A DNA stretch of 64,000 bases, from positions 434,001 to 498,000 of the forward strand of contig NZ_JAUCCU010000002.1 in assembly GCF_034675845.1 (NCBI RefSeq), given 5' to 3'. The notes under the pieces are model-generated. The model was given only the letters and a program-made list of their open reading frames with translations, searched no databases and was not told the origin of the DNA. Shown one piece after another: positions 41,968-51,241 of the stretch; position 1 is the first letter of the stretch, and each line of letters begins with the position of its first letter. The translations under genes were made by a program, and so were the position numbers. The DNA is from Castellaniella sp. (GTDB taxonomy: Bacteria > Pseudomonadota > Gammaproteobacteria > Burkholderiales > Burkholderiaceae_B).

Positions 41968-42150
41968 GGGATTGGGCAGCGAAAAAACGATTATTGTAGG
42001 CGGATGACCCGCGAAAGGCGCATGGTAAAATGCACGGTTGACCGTACGCATCAATGCAGCCCTGTATCGGGATTTGCGATTGCGCGGGTTTCATTCTACC
42101 TTTTCACCAGAGAAATCCTTTTTCTCCGTTTTTTATCGGAAAACTCCGTC

Positions 42151-42576
42151 ATGGCTATTGAACGCACCCTCTCCATCATTAAACCCGATGCCGTTGCCAA
42201 AAACGTCATCGGCCAGATCGTCGCCCGTTTCGAAAAGGCCGGTCTGACAGTGGTCGCCGCCCGTTTGCAACAGCTCTCGCGCAGCGAAGCCGAGCGCTTC
42301 TATGGCGTGCACAAAGAGCGCCCCTTCTTCAAGGATCTGGTGGATTTCATGGTTTCCGGCCCGGTTTTCGTCCAGGTTCTGGAAGGCGAATCCGCCATTG
42401 CCAAAAACCGCGATCTGATGGGCGCCACCGACCCGAAGAAGGCCGAAGCCGGCACGATTCGCGCCGACTTTGCCGACAGCATCGATGCCAACGCCGTGCA
42501 CGGTTCGGATGCCCCGGAAACCGCTGCTGTTGAAATTGCTTTCTTCTTCCCCGAAAGCAACGTTTTCAGCCGTTAA
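42151..42576 (+). CDS. ndk: Nucleoside diphosphate kinase
   Basis: This 141-residue enzyme exchanges the gamma-phosphate among nucleoside triphosphates through a phosphohistidine. It begins MAIERTLSIIKPDAVAKNVIG and has the catalytic-His motif NAVHGSDAPETAAVEIAFFF. The ATG at 42151 is the conserved start; the frame extending upstream to 41545 is shadow coding of valS. It opens the long conserved run to purA. Confidence 0.97.
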   Translation: MAIERTLSIIKPDAVAKNVIGQIVARFEKAGLTVVAARLQQLSRSEAERFYGVHKERPFFKDLVDFMVSGPVFVQVLEGESAIAKNRDLMGATDPKKAEAGTIRADFADSIDANAVHGSDAPETAAVEIAFFFPESNVFSR

Positions 42577-42632
42577 TTGTCGGCTGACGGCCCTTGTTGA
42601 TGCGGGGGCCTTTGTTTGATTGCCTGAAGCTC

Positions 42633-43784
42633 ATGTCTGATACTGAATTGATCAATGTCCTGGGGCTGGACCCCGCCGCACTGCAGTCCCTGGTCGCTCA
42701 ATGGGGAGGCAAGCCCTTTCGTGCGCGCCAGTTGTCGCAGTGGGTGCACCAGCGTGGGGCGGATCATTTCTCCGACATGAGCGATCTGGCCAAAGAGTTT
42801 CGTGCGCAGCTGGGCGCCCATTGCGTTGTCCAGGCGCCGCCACTGAATTTCCAAAAGCACTCGACCGACGGCACCCGCAAGTGGCTGTTCGATATGGGTG
42901 CGGGCAATGCCATTGAAACCGTCTATATCCCCGAGGACGATCGTGGCACCCTTTGTATTTCCAGCCAGGCAGGCTGCACGGTGGCCTGTCCGTTTTGCTC
43001 CACGGGTTATCAGGGTTTCAGCCGTAATCTCACCACCGCCGAAATCATCGGCCAGCTGTGGTATGCCAATCGCGCCCTGCACGACGACCCCCAGGCCGCC
43101 CGCCTCAATGGTCCTGCGGCCGATGCCCGACGCGCTGTCAGCAATGTGGTCATGATGGGCATGGGCGAACCTTTGCTGAATTACGACCAGGTGCTGGGCG
43201 CTTTGCGCCTGATGGTCGATGACCATGCCTATGGCCTGTCGCGTCGGCGCGTCACCGTGTCCACTTCCGGCGTCGTGCCCATGATCGATCGCCTGGCGCA
43301 GGATTGCCCCGTGGCGCTGGCCGTGTCGCTGCATGCGCCCAATGATGCCTTGCGGGATCGTCTGGTGCCGCTCAACCGAAAATATCCGCTGGCGCAGTTG
43401 CTGGATGCTTGCAACCGCTACCTCGAAGTCGCGCCGCGTGACTTCATCACGTTTGAATACATCATGCTCGATGGCGTCAACGATGCCGACGAGCAAGCGC
43501 AAGAGCTGATTCAGATCGCTCGCCAGGTGCGCTGCAAATTCAATCTGATTCCGTTTAATCCCTTCCCGCAATCTGGCCTGAAACGCTCGCCATCCGCCCG
43601 TATCCGTCTGTTTGCCCAGCAGTTGACCGATGCGGGGCTGGTGGTCACGGTGCGCAAGACCCGGGGCGACGATATCGATGCGGCTTGTGGTCAACTGGCC
43701 GGCGAGGTCAAGGACCGCACCCGCATCAACGAACGCCTGCCAGACAGGGCCCGCATTGTCATACGCAAAAAGGAAAATGGATGA
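42633..43784 (+). CDS. rlmN: Dual-specificity 23S rRNA/tRNA adenine-C2 methyltransferase RlmN
   Basis: This 383-residue radical-SAM enzyme methylates A2503 of 23S rRNA and A37 of some tRNAs. The iron-sulfur cysteines lie in GCTVACPFCSTGYQGFSRNL. MMGMGEPLLNYDQVLGAL, RVTVSTSGVVP and the catalytic-Cys region near the C-terminus complete the family pattern. Start: ATG at 42633; the earlier in-frame start at 42594 lies in the leader. Its stop overlaps the next gene (ATGA). Confidence 0.96.
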   Translation: MSDTELINVLGLDPAALQSLVAQWGGKPFRARQLSQWVHQRGADHFSDMSDLAKEFRAQLGAHCVVQAPPLNFQKHSTDGTRKWLFDMGAGNAIETVYIPEDDRGTLCISSQAGCTVACPFCSTGYQGFSRNLTTAEIIGQLWYANRALHDDPQAARLNGPAADARRAVSNVVMMGMGEPLLNYDQVLGALRLMVDDHAYGLSRRRVTVSTSGVVPMIDRLAQDCPVALAVSLHAPNDALRDRLVPLNRKYPLAQLLDACNRYLEVAPRDFITFEYIMLDGVNDADEQAQELIQIARQVRCKFNLIPFNPFPQSGLKRSPSARIRLFAQQLTDAGLVVTVRKTRGDDIDAACGQLAGEVKDRTRINERLPDRARIVIRKKENG

Positions 43785-44284
43785 GTGACCTCTCTGACGA
43801 TCTGCTGTCGCCCGCTGCGGCCAGCGGCGCTGAAAGCCTGTCGGTAGGCGAGACCCTCAAGCGCCTGCGCGAGACGCGTGGCCTGACGCTGCCCGAGGTT
43901 TCCGCACGGATCAAATACTCCGCCGTGCAACTGGGGTATCTCGAATCCTGCGACTGGAGCCGTCTGCCCGAAGGCGTACCCCTGCGTGGGTTGGTGCGTA
44001 ATTACACCCGTTTTCTAGGTGCGGATACCGATGCATTGCTGCGTTTGCTGGACCAGGCAGTCGGTTCGACGCGGCCGACGCCTGTGGCCAGCAGTTCGCT
44101 GGGCACGCGGCGGGTCATCCAGCAATCCGACAAGAGCGCCCGCGGTGAACCTGCCCATCGCACCTGGGCCTGGCTGCTGCTGTTATTGGTTTTATTTGCC
44201 GTGGCCGGGGTGTATGCCATCAATCGGGGGTGGGTACCTGACGAGTGGCTGATTTTTGATTGGTTGAAGGCTTTGCGCCCATGA
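43781..44284 (+). CDS. RodZ-like helix-turn-helix membrane protein, short form
   Basis: This 167-residue protein has a RodZ-type N-terminal helix-turn-helix (about residues 21-85: VGETLKRLRETRGLTLPEVS ... GVPLRGLVRNYTRFLG) that binds MreB in E. coli RodZ. One membrane helix follows (about 128-146), with only about 20 residues beyond. The large periplasmic DUF4115 domain of full-length RodZ is absent. It occupies the place where rodZ sits in E. coli (between rlmN and ispG). Both junctions are ATGA overlaps; AGGA precedes the start by eight bases. Confidence 0.88.
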   Translation: MSDLSDDLLSPAAASGAESLSVGETLKRLRETRGLTLPEVSARIKYSAVQLGYLESCDWSRLPEGVPLRGLVRNYTRFLGADTDALLRLLDQAVGSTRPTPVASSSLGTRRVIQQSDKSARGEPAHRTWAWLLLLLVLFAVAGVYAINRGWVPDEWLIFDWLKALRP

Positions 44285-45588
44285 TGTCCGATTCTGTTGT
44301 GACCGAGCCCGCCGCCGCAGCGCGTCGGCCCACGCGTGCGGTGGACGTGCGCTGGGGCGATCATGTGGTGCGTGTGGGGGGGGATGCGCCGGTGGTGGTG
44401 CAGTCCATGACCAACACCGATACCGCCGATGCCCAGGCGACGGCCCGCCAGGTGCAGGAACTCTGGCAGGCGGGTTCGGAACTCGTCCGGGTCACGGTCA
44501 ACACTCCCGAGGCCGCCGCCCAGGTCGCGGCTCTGCGCGAGGCCCTGGATGGCATGGGCGTGCCTGTGCCCCTGGTGGGGGATTTTCACTATAACGGGCA
44601 TAAACTCCTGACTCAGTTTCCGGACTGTGCCCAGGCGCTGTCAAAATATCGCATCAACCCCGGCAATATGGGGGCGGGTAAACATCGCGACGATAACTTC
44701 GCCCAAATGATCGAGGTCGCCTGCCGCTACGACAAGCCGGTGCGTATCGGGGTCAACTGGGGCAGCCTGGACCAGGTACTGCTGGCCCGGATGATGGATG
44801 ACAATGCCGCCCGTGCCCAGCCCTGGACGGCAGGCGCCGTCATGCGCGAGGCCCTGGTGGTGTCGGCCATCAGCAATGCCGAGCGTGCCCAGCAGCTGGG
44901 CTTGGCGGGCAATGCGATCGTGCTGTCCTGCAAGGTCAGTCACGTGCAGGATTTGATCACGGTGTATCGGGACCTGTCCCAGCGCTGTGATTATCCCCTG
45001 CACCTGGGCTTGACCGAGGCGGGCATGGGCTCCAAGGGCATCGTGGCGTCTACTGCCGCCTTGGCCGTGCTGCTGCAGCAGGGCATTGGCGACACGATCC
45101 GTATTTCCCTGACGCCTGAACCTGGCGGCGACCGTTGCCGCGAGGTCATTGTGGCCCAGGAAATCCTGCAGACCATGGGCTTGCGGGCTTTCACCCCGAT
45201 GGTGGTGGCCTGCCCAGGGTGTGGCCGGACCAGCAGCACCGTGTTCCAGGAACTCGCGGCCAGCATCCAGGACTACCTGCGCAATCAGATGCCGGTCTGG
45301 AAGCATCATTATCCTGGGGTCGAAAACATGCACGTGGCCGTCATGGGCTGTGTCGTCAATGGTCCTGGCGAGAGCCGTCATGCCGATATCGGCATCAGCC
45401 TGCCGGGCACGGGTGAAATCCCATCCGCCCCGGTCTATGTCGATGGCAAGCGTGTCGTCACCCTCAAGGGCGACTCCATCGCCCAGGAATTCAAGCAAAT
45501 CGTTGAAGATTACGTGGCGCGGCGCTACGGACAGTGCGGGCAGGCGCCTGCGCATCGTCCCGGCGTCGTGGCGCGTCAGACAGAGTAG
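44281..45588 (+). CDS. ispG: 4-hydroxy-3-methylbut-2-enyl diphosphate synthase
   Basis: This 435-residue iron-sulfur enzyme catalyses the penultimate step of the non-mevalonate isoprenoid pathway. It has the N-terminal VQSMTNTDTAD, KYRINPGNMG and the [4Fe-4S] cysteines in VACPGCGRTSSTVFQEL and GCVVNGPGESRHADIG. The ATG at 44281 overlaps the previous stop. It has the longer middle stretch found in many beta- and gammaproteobacterial forms. Confidence 0.96.
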   Translation: MMSDSVVTEPAAAARRPTRAVDVRWGDHVVRVGGDAPVVVQSMTNTDTADAQATARQVQELWQAGSELVRVTVNTPEAAAQVAALREALDGMGVPVPLVGDFHYNGHKLLTQFPDCAQALSKYRINPGNMGAGKHRDDNFAQMIEVACRYDKPVRIGVNWGSLDQVLLARMMDDNAARAQPWTAGAVMREALVVSAISNAERAQQLGLAGNAIVLSCKVSHVQDLITVYRDLSQRCDYPLHLGLTEAGMGSKGIVASTAALAVLLQQGIGDTIRISLTPEPGGDRCREVIVAQEILQTMGLRAFTPMVVACPGCGRTSSTVFQELAASIQDYLRNQMPVWKHHYPGVENMHVAVMGCVVNGPGESRHADIGISLPGTGEIPSAPVYVDGKRVVTLKGDSIAQEFKQIVEDYVARRYGQCGQAPAHRPGVVARQTE

Positions 45589-45591
45589 TTC

Positions 45592-46875
45592 ATGTCCGCA
45601 TTTAAAAAAGTCGCCGGCCTGACCGGCATGAAAGATACATTGCCGCCCGAGTCCGCACAGTGGGAGTCCCTTGAGGCCCTGGTGCGCGACTGGCTGGCCG
45701 CCTATGGCTACCAGAACATGCGCACGCCGATACTTGAGCAGACACGGCTGTTTGCGCGTGGGATCGGCGAAGTCACCGATATTGTCGAAAAGGAAATGTA
45801 TTCCTTTGTCGATCCGCTGAACGACGAGCGCCTGACCATGCGGCCAGAGTTCACCGCCGGTATCGTGCGTTCGGCCATCGAGCATAATTTTCTGTATGAC
45901 CGGCCGCGCCGCATTTACGCCATGGGTCCGGTGTTTCGCCACGAGCGTCCTCAACGGGGCCGCTACCGTCAGTTTCACCAGATCGACGTCGAGGCTTTGG
46001 GTTTTTCCGGCCCCGACGTGGATGCCGAACTGATTCTCATGCTGGCGCGTTTGTGGCGCCTGATGGGGTTGGATGATATTCGCCTGGAGCTTAACTCTCT
46101 GGGTCAGGCGGCTGAACGCGCAGCCCATCGTGCGGCCTTGATCGCACACCTGGAAAAACATATGGATGTGCTGGACGAGGAAGCCCGTCGCCGTATGCAC
46201 GTCAATCCTTTGCGGGTGCTGGATACCAAGAACCCTGCCATGCAGGACATGGCCAACAGCGCGCCGCGCCTGTTTGATTTTCTGGGCGAAGAATCTCTCG
46301 CGCACTATCAGGGGCTGTGTGCCCGTTTGGATGATGCCGGGATCTCCTACACGCTCAATCCGCGTCTCGTTCGAGGCCTGGATTATTACAATCTCACCGT
46401 TTTTGAATGGGTCACCGATCGCCTGGGTGCCCAGGGCACGGTCTGCGGCGGCGGACGCTATGATGGCCTGATCGAACTGCTGGGGGGCAAGCCCGCCCCG
46501 GCGGTGGGGTTTGCCATCGGCATGGAGCGCTTGTTGGATCTCTGGACCCAACAGGCCGAGGTCGCGCCTGCAGCCGAGTGCCAGGTCTATCTGATCCACC
46601 AAGGAGACGCCGAGCAGCGCTGCGCTGCGCGTCTGGCAGAGTCCCTGCGGGATGCCGGGCTGCGGGTACTTGTCCATGCAGGCTCGGCTGGGTTTAAATC
46701 ACAGTTTCGTCGGGCTGACGCCAGCGGTGCAATGGCAGCCGTCATTCTCGGTGCGGACGAACTGAGCAATAGTGCCGCATCGGTCAAGTGGCTGCGCGCC
46801 GACGACTCAGGCAGTGCGCAGCAAGAAACCGTCGCATTTGGCCAGTTGGCCGATTATCTCAAGCAAAGGATCTGA
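45592..46875 (+). CDS. hisS: Histidyl-tRNA synthetase
   Basis: This 427-residue class II synthetase charges tRNA-His. Motif 2 is seen in VFRHERPQRGRYRQFHQIDVE, the histidine-specific motifs in LVRGLDYYNLTVFEW and GGGRYDGLIELLGG, and a C-terminal anticodon-binding domain follows (about residues 330-427). Start at 45592, three bases after ispG, gives MSAFKKVAGLTGMKDTLP. The related non-catalytic HisZ is at 54857. Confidence 0.97.
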   Translation: MSAFKKVAGLTGMKDTLPPESAQWESLEALVRDWLAAYGYQNMRTPILEQTRLFARGIGEVTDIVEKEMYSFVDPLNDERLTMRPEFTAGIVRSAIEHNFLYDRPRRIYAMGPVFRHERPQRGRYRQFHQIDVEALGFSGPDVDAELILMLARLWRLMGLDDIRLELNSLGQAAERAAHRAALIAHLEKHMDVLDEEARRRMHVNPLRVLDTKNPAMQDMANSAPRLFDFLGEESLAHYQGLCARLDDAGISYTLNPRLVRGLDYYNLTVFEWVTDRLGAQGTVCGGGRYDGLIELLGGKPAPAVGFAIGMERLLDLWTQQAEVAPAAECQVYLIHQGDAEQRCAARLAESLRDAGLRVLVHAGSAGFKSQFRRADASGAMAAVILGADELSNSAASVKWLRADDSGSAQQETVAFGQLADYLKQRI

Positions 46876-46883
46876 TTTCAGGC

Positions 46884-47522
46884 ATGGCATACGATCTCGA
46901 AGAACAGGAAAAACTCGACGCACTGAAAGCCTGGTGGGAACGCTATGGCACGCTCAGCATGGTGCTGGTGCTGGCCGTGGTGGTCGCTTTTGCCGGTTGG
47001 CGGGGCTGGCAGTGGTACGCCTCGCACCAGGCGTCCCAGGCCATGGGCTACTACGAGGCGCTTGAGACCGCCGCCAGCCAGTCTGGCGAGGACTCGGTCG
47101 CCCGCATCAAGGCCGCCAGCACGGCCTTGCGGGATGATTACCCTGGTTCCGGCTACACGGCGCGCGGGGTATTGGTCGCGGCTTGGGCCCTGCAGAGCCA
47201 AAAAGACCTGGATGGTGCGCGTGAGCAGCTGGAATGGCTGGTCCGGGATAGCCAGTCGCCCGCTTTGCAGGCCGTCGCCCGCTTGCGTCTGGCCGGTGTC
47301 CTGTTGGCACAGCAACAATACGAGCCTGCGCTTGCTCAGGTTCAGGATAAGGTGCCTACCGGTTTCGCCGGCCTGTATGCCGACCGCCGAGGTGATATTC
47401 TGGCGGCCTTGGGGCGCCTGGATCAGGCAACCGAGGCCTGGCATGAAGCCCTGACCGCGTTTGGCGCAGATCCCGCTGCCCAGATTGTTCAACTGAAAAT
47501 CGATGCCCTGAACGGAGCCTGA
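46884..47522 (+). CDS. yfgM: YfgM-family tetratricopeptide membrane protein
   Basis: This 212-residue protein has a short cytoplasmic N-terminus (MAYDLEEQEKLDALKAWWERYG), one membrane helix (about residues 24-42) and a periplasmic part of helical repeats. E. coli YfgM is an ancillary chaperone associated with the SecYEG translocon and PpiD. Start: ATG at 46884 is the conserved N-terminus; the frame open from 46788 lies inside hisS. It is placed between hisS and bamB, as in E. coli. Confidence 0.93.
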   Translation: MAYDLEEQEKLDALKAWWERYGTLSMVLVLAVVVAFAGWRGWQWYASHQASQAMGYYEALETAASQSGEDSVARIKAASTALRDDYPGSGYTARGVLVAAWALQSQKDLDGAREQLEWLVRDSQSPALQAVARLRLAGVLLAQQQYEPALAQVQDKVPTGFAGLYADRRGDILAALGRLDQATEAWHEALTAFGADPAAQIVQLKIDALNGA

Positions 47523-47527
47523 TTCCC

Positions 47528-48682
47528 ATGCATATTCCTGTTCGACTGTTTCGCGCTGCAGTGCTTGGCCTGGCTGTGGCAGGCTTGGCAGGTTGCGGCC
47601 TGTTTTCCACGACGGATGCCCGATTCGATCCGGCCGAACTCACCGAGTATGCGCCTGCGCTGGCCGCTTCTACCCGTTGGTCTACTGCCATCGGCAGTGG
47701 CGGCGATTATGGTTTTTCACCCCAGTTGGTGGGCGATGCGGTGTATGCCGCAACCCCTTCGGGGGCAGTGGCAGCGGTGGACCTCAATTCTGGCGCGATC
47801 CGCTGGCGTGTCGCAAGCGACCAGCCTTTGCAGGCGGGTGTCGGCAGCAACGGCAATACCACCGCAGTCGTCACCCAGGCGGGCGTCGTCGTTGCCTATG
47901 ATGCCCAGGGCCAGGAACGCTGGCGTGCCCAGGCTGCCAGCGCGGTCAATATCCCGCCGGCCGTGGGCAATGGCGTGGTAGTGGTGCGCACGACCGATTA
48001 CCGGATTCAGGCCTTCGACGAGGCCAGTGGCAAGTTGCGCTGGTCCGTGCAGCGGCCCGGTCCCGCACTGGCCTTGCGCACCAGTATCCGCATGGTGATG
48101 GTGCCCAATATATTGGTGGCCGGCATGCCCAATGGTCGCTTGTTGGTGATTGATACGGCATCTGGTGCGGTGCGCTGGGAAGGCACCGTGTCGGCCTCGC
48201 GTGGCGCATCGGATTTAGAGCGCATCACCGATGTCGTGGGTGAACCCTTGGCGTTGGGGCCTTTGTTGTGCGGCACCAGCTATCAGGGGCGCACCACATG
48301 CTTTGATATTTCCCAGGGGGGGCGCCCCATCTGGGCTCAGGATGTGTCCTCAGCCACTGGGCTGGGCTCGGACGGACAGAATATTTATCTGGCGGATTTG
48401 CGGGATACGGTCCATGCCCTGGCCCTGCAAGACGGTCAGGAATACTGGAAACAGCCCGCTTTGCTCAATCGCCGCCTGACCGCCCCCGCCTTTGCCGGCA
48501 AGACGGTGGCCTTTGGCGACTACGAGGGCTATCTGCACTTTCTGTCGCGGGCGGATGGCAGGCTGTTGGGCCGCATACAGCTGGGCGGCGGGGCAATCCA
48601 GTCCGCCCCGCTGTCCACCGCCCGAGGCATTGTCGTTCAGACCGGGGCGGGTAACCTTATTTTGGTGGGTGTCAGTGACTGA
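47528..48682 (+). CDS. bamB: Outer membrane assembly lipoprotein BamB
   Basis: This 384-residue lipoprotein is part of the BAM complex that inserts outer-membrane barrels. A signal peptide ends in the lipobox LAGC (Cys23), and the body is an eight-bladed beta-propeller with repeated PQQ-like motifs such as DLNSGAIRWRV, DEASGKLRWSV and DTASGAVRWEG. It starts five bases after the yfgM-like stop and overlaps der by eight bases. Confidence 0.95.
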   Translation: MHIPVRLFRAAVLGLAVAGLAGCGLFSTTDARFDPAELTEYAPALAASTRWSTAIGSGGDYGFSPQLVGDAVYAATPSGAVAAVDLNSGAIRWRVASDQPLQAGVGSNGNTTAVVTQAGVVVAYDAQGQERWRAQAASAVNIPPAVGNGVVVVRTTDYRIQAFDEASGKLRWSVQRPGPALALRTSIRMVMVPNILVAGMPNGRLLVIDTASGAVRWEGTVSASRGASDLERITDVVGEPLALGPLLCGTSYQGRTTCFDISQGGRPIWAQDVSSATGLGSDGQNIYLADLRDTVHALALQDGQEYWKQPALLNRRLTAPAFAGKTVAFGDYEGYLHFLSRADGRLLGRIQLGGGAIQSAPLSTARGIVVQTGAGNLILVGVSD

Positions 48683-50069
48683 CCTGCATTTCAAACCGGT
48701 AGTGGCCCTGGTTGGCCGCACCAACGTCGGTAAATCGACTCTGTTCAATCGCCTGACCCGTTCGCGGGCGGCTCTGGTGGCAAATATCTCGGGCCTGACC
48801 CGCGACCGCCACTATGGCGAAGGCCGGGTCGGTGATCGGCCTTTCATTGTGGTGGATACCGGCGGCTTCGAACCTGTCGCCACCCGCGGTATTCTGGTCG
48901 AGATGGCGCGCCAGACCGCCCAGGCGATTGCCGAATCCGATGTTGTGCTGTTTCTGGTGGATGCCCGCGAAGGCATCAACGCCCACGACCATGAAATTGC
49001 CCGCTTGCTGCGCAAGTCCGGCCAGCGCGTTTTGCTGGTGGTGAATAAATCCGAGGGCATGCGCGATCACGGGACACTCAGCCAGTTCCATGAATTGGGC
49101 CTGGGCCAGCCGCACCCGATTTCTGCAGCCCATGGCGATGGCATCCCCGATCTGGTCGATCAAGCCTTGCAGCCCCTGCTGCAGGCGGCCAGCAATGCCC
49201 AGGATGCAGAAGCAGCGGGCGATGATGATGCTTTCGACCCGGATGCGGTGGTTGACCATCGTATCAAGCTGGCCATTGCCGGGCGGCCCAATGTCGGCAA
49301 ATCCACGCTGATCAACACGCTGGTTGGCGAAGATCGTGTGATTGCCTACGATCTGCCGGGCACCACCCGGGATGCCATCGAGATTGAATTCCAGCGTGGC
49401 GAAAAACGCTACACCCTGATTGATACTGCCGGGCTGCGGCGGCGCGGCAAGGTCTTCGAAACCATTGAAAAGTTTTCCGTCATCAAAACCTTGCAGGCCA
49501 TCGAGGCGTCCAATGTCGTCTTGTTGCTGATCGATGCCGAGTCCGGGATTTCGGATCAGGACGCGCATATTGCCGGTTTCGCTGCCGAGGCAGGGCGTGC
49601 TTTGGTTGTGGGGCTGAACAAATGGGATGCCATTGATCGCGAACAGCGCGAATGGGTGCAACGCGAATACGACCGCAAGCTCCGTTTTCTGTCATTTGCC
49701 AAAATGCTGCACCTGTCGGCCCTGAAGGGGCAGGGTATCGGCCCGGTCTTGAAGGCCGTCGATGCCGCGCATGCGGCGGCCTTCGCCAAGCTCTCCACCC
49801 CGAAACTTACCCGCGTCCTGCAGGCCGCCGTCGAGCAGCAGCAGCCTCCGCGCAAGGGTATTTTCCGTCCCAAGATGCGCTATGCCCATCAAGGCGGGCA
49901 AAATCCCCCCCGCATCATCATCCACGGCAATGCCCTGGATGCCGTGCCGGACTCTTACCGCCGCTATCTCGAAGGTCAGTTCCGCGAGGCCTTCAAGCTC
50001 GATGGCACGCCCCTGAGCGTCGAATTCAAGTCTTCGCACAACCCTTATCTGAAGGACAACAATAAGTGA
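48675..50069 (+). CDS. der: Ribosome biogenesis GTPase Der
   Basis: This 464-residue protein has two tandem GTPase domains and a KH-like C-terminal domain, and is required for 50S assembly. The first G1 motif reads GRTNVGKST where GRPNVGKST is usual; the second is the canonical GRPNVGKSTL. G3 (DTGG, DTAG), G4 (NKSE, NKWD) and FRPKMRYAHQGG near the C-terminus are present. Start: GTG at 48675, giving MTDLHFKPVVALVG, is the only sensible choice; the frame upstream overlaps bamB. The stop overlaps the hisC GTG start. Confidence 0.95.
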   Translation: MTDLHFKPVVALVGRTNVGKSTLFNRLTRSRAALVANISGLTRDRHYGEGRVGDRPFIVVDTGGFEPVATRGILVEMARQTAQAIAESDVVLFLVDAREGINAHDHEIARLLRKSGQRVLLVVNKSEGMRDHGTLSQFHELGLGQPHPISAAHGDGIPDLVDQALQPLLQAASNAQDAEAAGDDDAFDPDAVVDHRIKLAIAGRPNVGKSTLINTLVGEDRVIAYDLPGTTRDAIEIEFQRGEKRYTLIDTAGLRRRGKVFETIEKFSVIKTLQAIEASNVVLLLIDAESGISDQDAHIAGFAAEAGRALVVGLNKWDAIDREQREWVQREYDRKLRFLSFAKMLHLSALKGQGIGPVLKAVDAAHAAAFAKLSTPKLTRVLQAAVEQQQPPRKGIFRPKMRYAHQGGQNPPRIIIHGNALDAVPDSYRRYLEGQFREAFKLDGTPLSVEFKSSHNPYLKDNNK

Positions 50070-51145
50070 GCACGCTCTGGAGCGATCACATTGCCGGATT
50101 GATCCCCTATGTGCCTGGTGAACAGGCCCGGATACCCAATCTGCTGAAGCTCAACACCAACGAGAACCCATACGGGCCATCCCCCAAGGCGATTGCAGCC
50201 ATGCGGGCGGCCCTGGGCGACGACCTGCGGCTGTATCCCGATCCCCATGGCACGGCGCTGCGACGGGTGATCGCCCGGCGTTATCGTTTAGAGCCCGACC
50301 AGGTGTTTCTGGGCAATGGCTCGGACGAAGTGCTGGCGCATGTATTCAACGCCTTTTTTCTGCGGGGTGGGCGGCCTTTGTGGCTGCCGGACATTACCTA
50401 CAGCTTCTATCGGACGTATTGTCGCTTCTTCGAAGTGCCGCACCGCCTGATTCCGCTGGCGGGAGACTTTACGCTGCGCCTGCAGGACTACACCGAGGCC
50501 GCCGATCAAGAGCCCGTCGGCATTATCTTCGCCAATCCCAATGCGCCCACGGGCTGCGTGCTGGACCTGGATGCCATCCGCCAGATTACACTGGCGCATC
50601 CAGATAGCACGGTGGTGGTGGACGAGGCCTACGTGGATTTCGGCGCACAGTCGGCGGCGGTCCTGATTCGCGAACTGCCCAATATTCTGGTCGTGCATAC
50701 GCTCTCAAAGTCCCGTGCTTTGGCCGGGCTCAGGGTAGGCTATGCGATGGGCTCGCCGGACTTGATCGCCGGGCTGGTGCGGGTCAAGGACAGCTTTAAT
50801 TCCTATCCCCTGGATCGGGTGGCCCTGGCGGGCGCCCAGGCAGCCATCGAGGACGAGGACTGGTTCGACCAGAGCTGCCAGGCCGTGGTGAATGCCCGCG
50901 AGAGCCTGGCTCAAAAACTGCGCTCCCTGGGCTTTACGGTGCTGCCTTCCCTGACGAATTTTCTCTTTGTGACCCACCGGACCCAGGAAGCAGCCGACAT
51001 TGCTCGCAAGCTGCGCGATGAGGGCATTCTGGTGCGTCACTTTCAGGCGCCGCGCATTGATCAATACCTGCGCATCACGGTCGGTACGCCTGAACAATGC
51101 ACGCGCTTGTGTGATACGCTGAAAAGCATTCTGGCGGCAGCCTGA
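50066..51145 (+). CDS. hisC: Histidinol-phosphate aminotransferase
   Basis: This 359-residue PLP enzyme converts imidazole-acetol phosphate to histidinol phosphate. It has LNTNENPYGPSPKA, the PLP-site NPNAPTGCVL and VVVDEAYVDF, and the lysine loop HTLSKSRALAGLRVGYAMG. Start is GTG at 50066, overlapping the der stop (GTGA). Its place between der and hfq is not part of a histidine operon; hisZ lies 3.7 kb downstream but hisG and other his genes are absent from the window. Confidence 0.93.
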   Translation: MSTLWSDHIAGLIPYVPGEQARIPNLLKLNTNENPYGPSPKAIAAMRAALGDDLRLYPDPHGTALRRVIARRYRLEPDQVFLGNGSDEVLAHVFNAFFLRGGRPLWLPDITYSFYRTYCRFFEVPHRLIPLAGDFTLRLQDYTEAADQEPVGIIFANPNAPTGCVLDLDAIRQITLAHPDSTVVVDEAYVDFGAQSAAVLIRELPNILVVHTLSKSRALAGLRVGYAMGSPDLIAGLVRVKDSFNSYPLDRVALAGAQAAIEDEDWFDQSCQAVVNARESLAQKLRSLGFTVLPSLTNFLFVTHRTQEAADIARKLRDEGILVRHFQAPRIDQYLRITVGTPEQCTRLCDTLKSILAAA

Positions 51146-51241
51146 GCAATTCACCCGGGCTAATTCCGGTGCTTATGCTGCAGCGCACGAAACGCATTAA
51201 AATAACTCGACACTATAACTTCAATAACTGGAGCCTCGTCC

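Noticed and set aside
41968..42150. Promoters in the valS-ndk divergent gap (TAAAAT at 42026, TTGACC at 42038)
   Set aside because: No pair of elements has acceptable spacing, so I did not call one.
42573..43694. Minus-strand open frame of 373 codons opposite rlmN
   Set aside because: Fully antisense to a clear radical-SAM gene; composition is that of a shadow frame.
44641..46677. Open reading frame of 678 codons on the minus strand across ispG and hisS
   Set aside because: It lies opposite two certain genes, and its translation has no domain and the His/Gln/Gly-rich make-up typical of GC-rich antisense frames.
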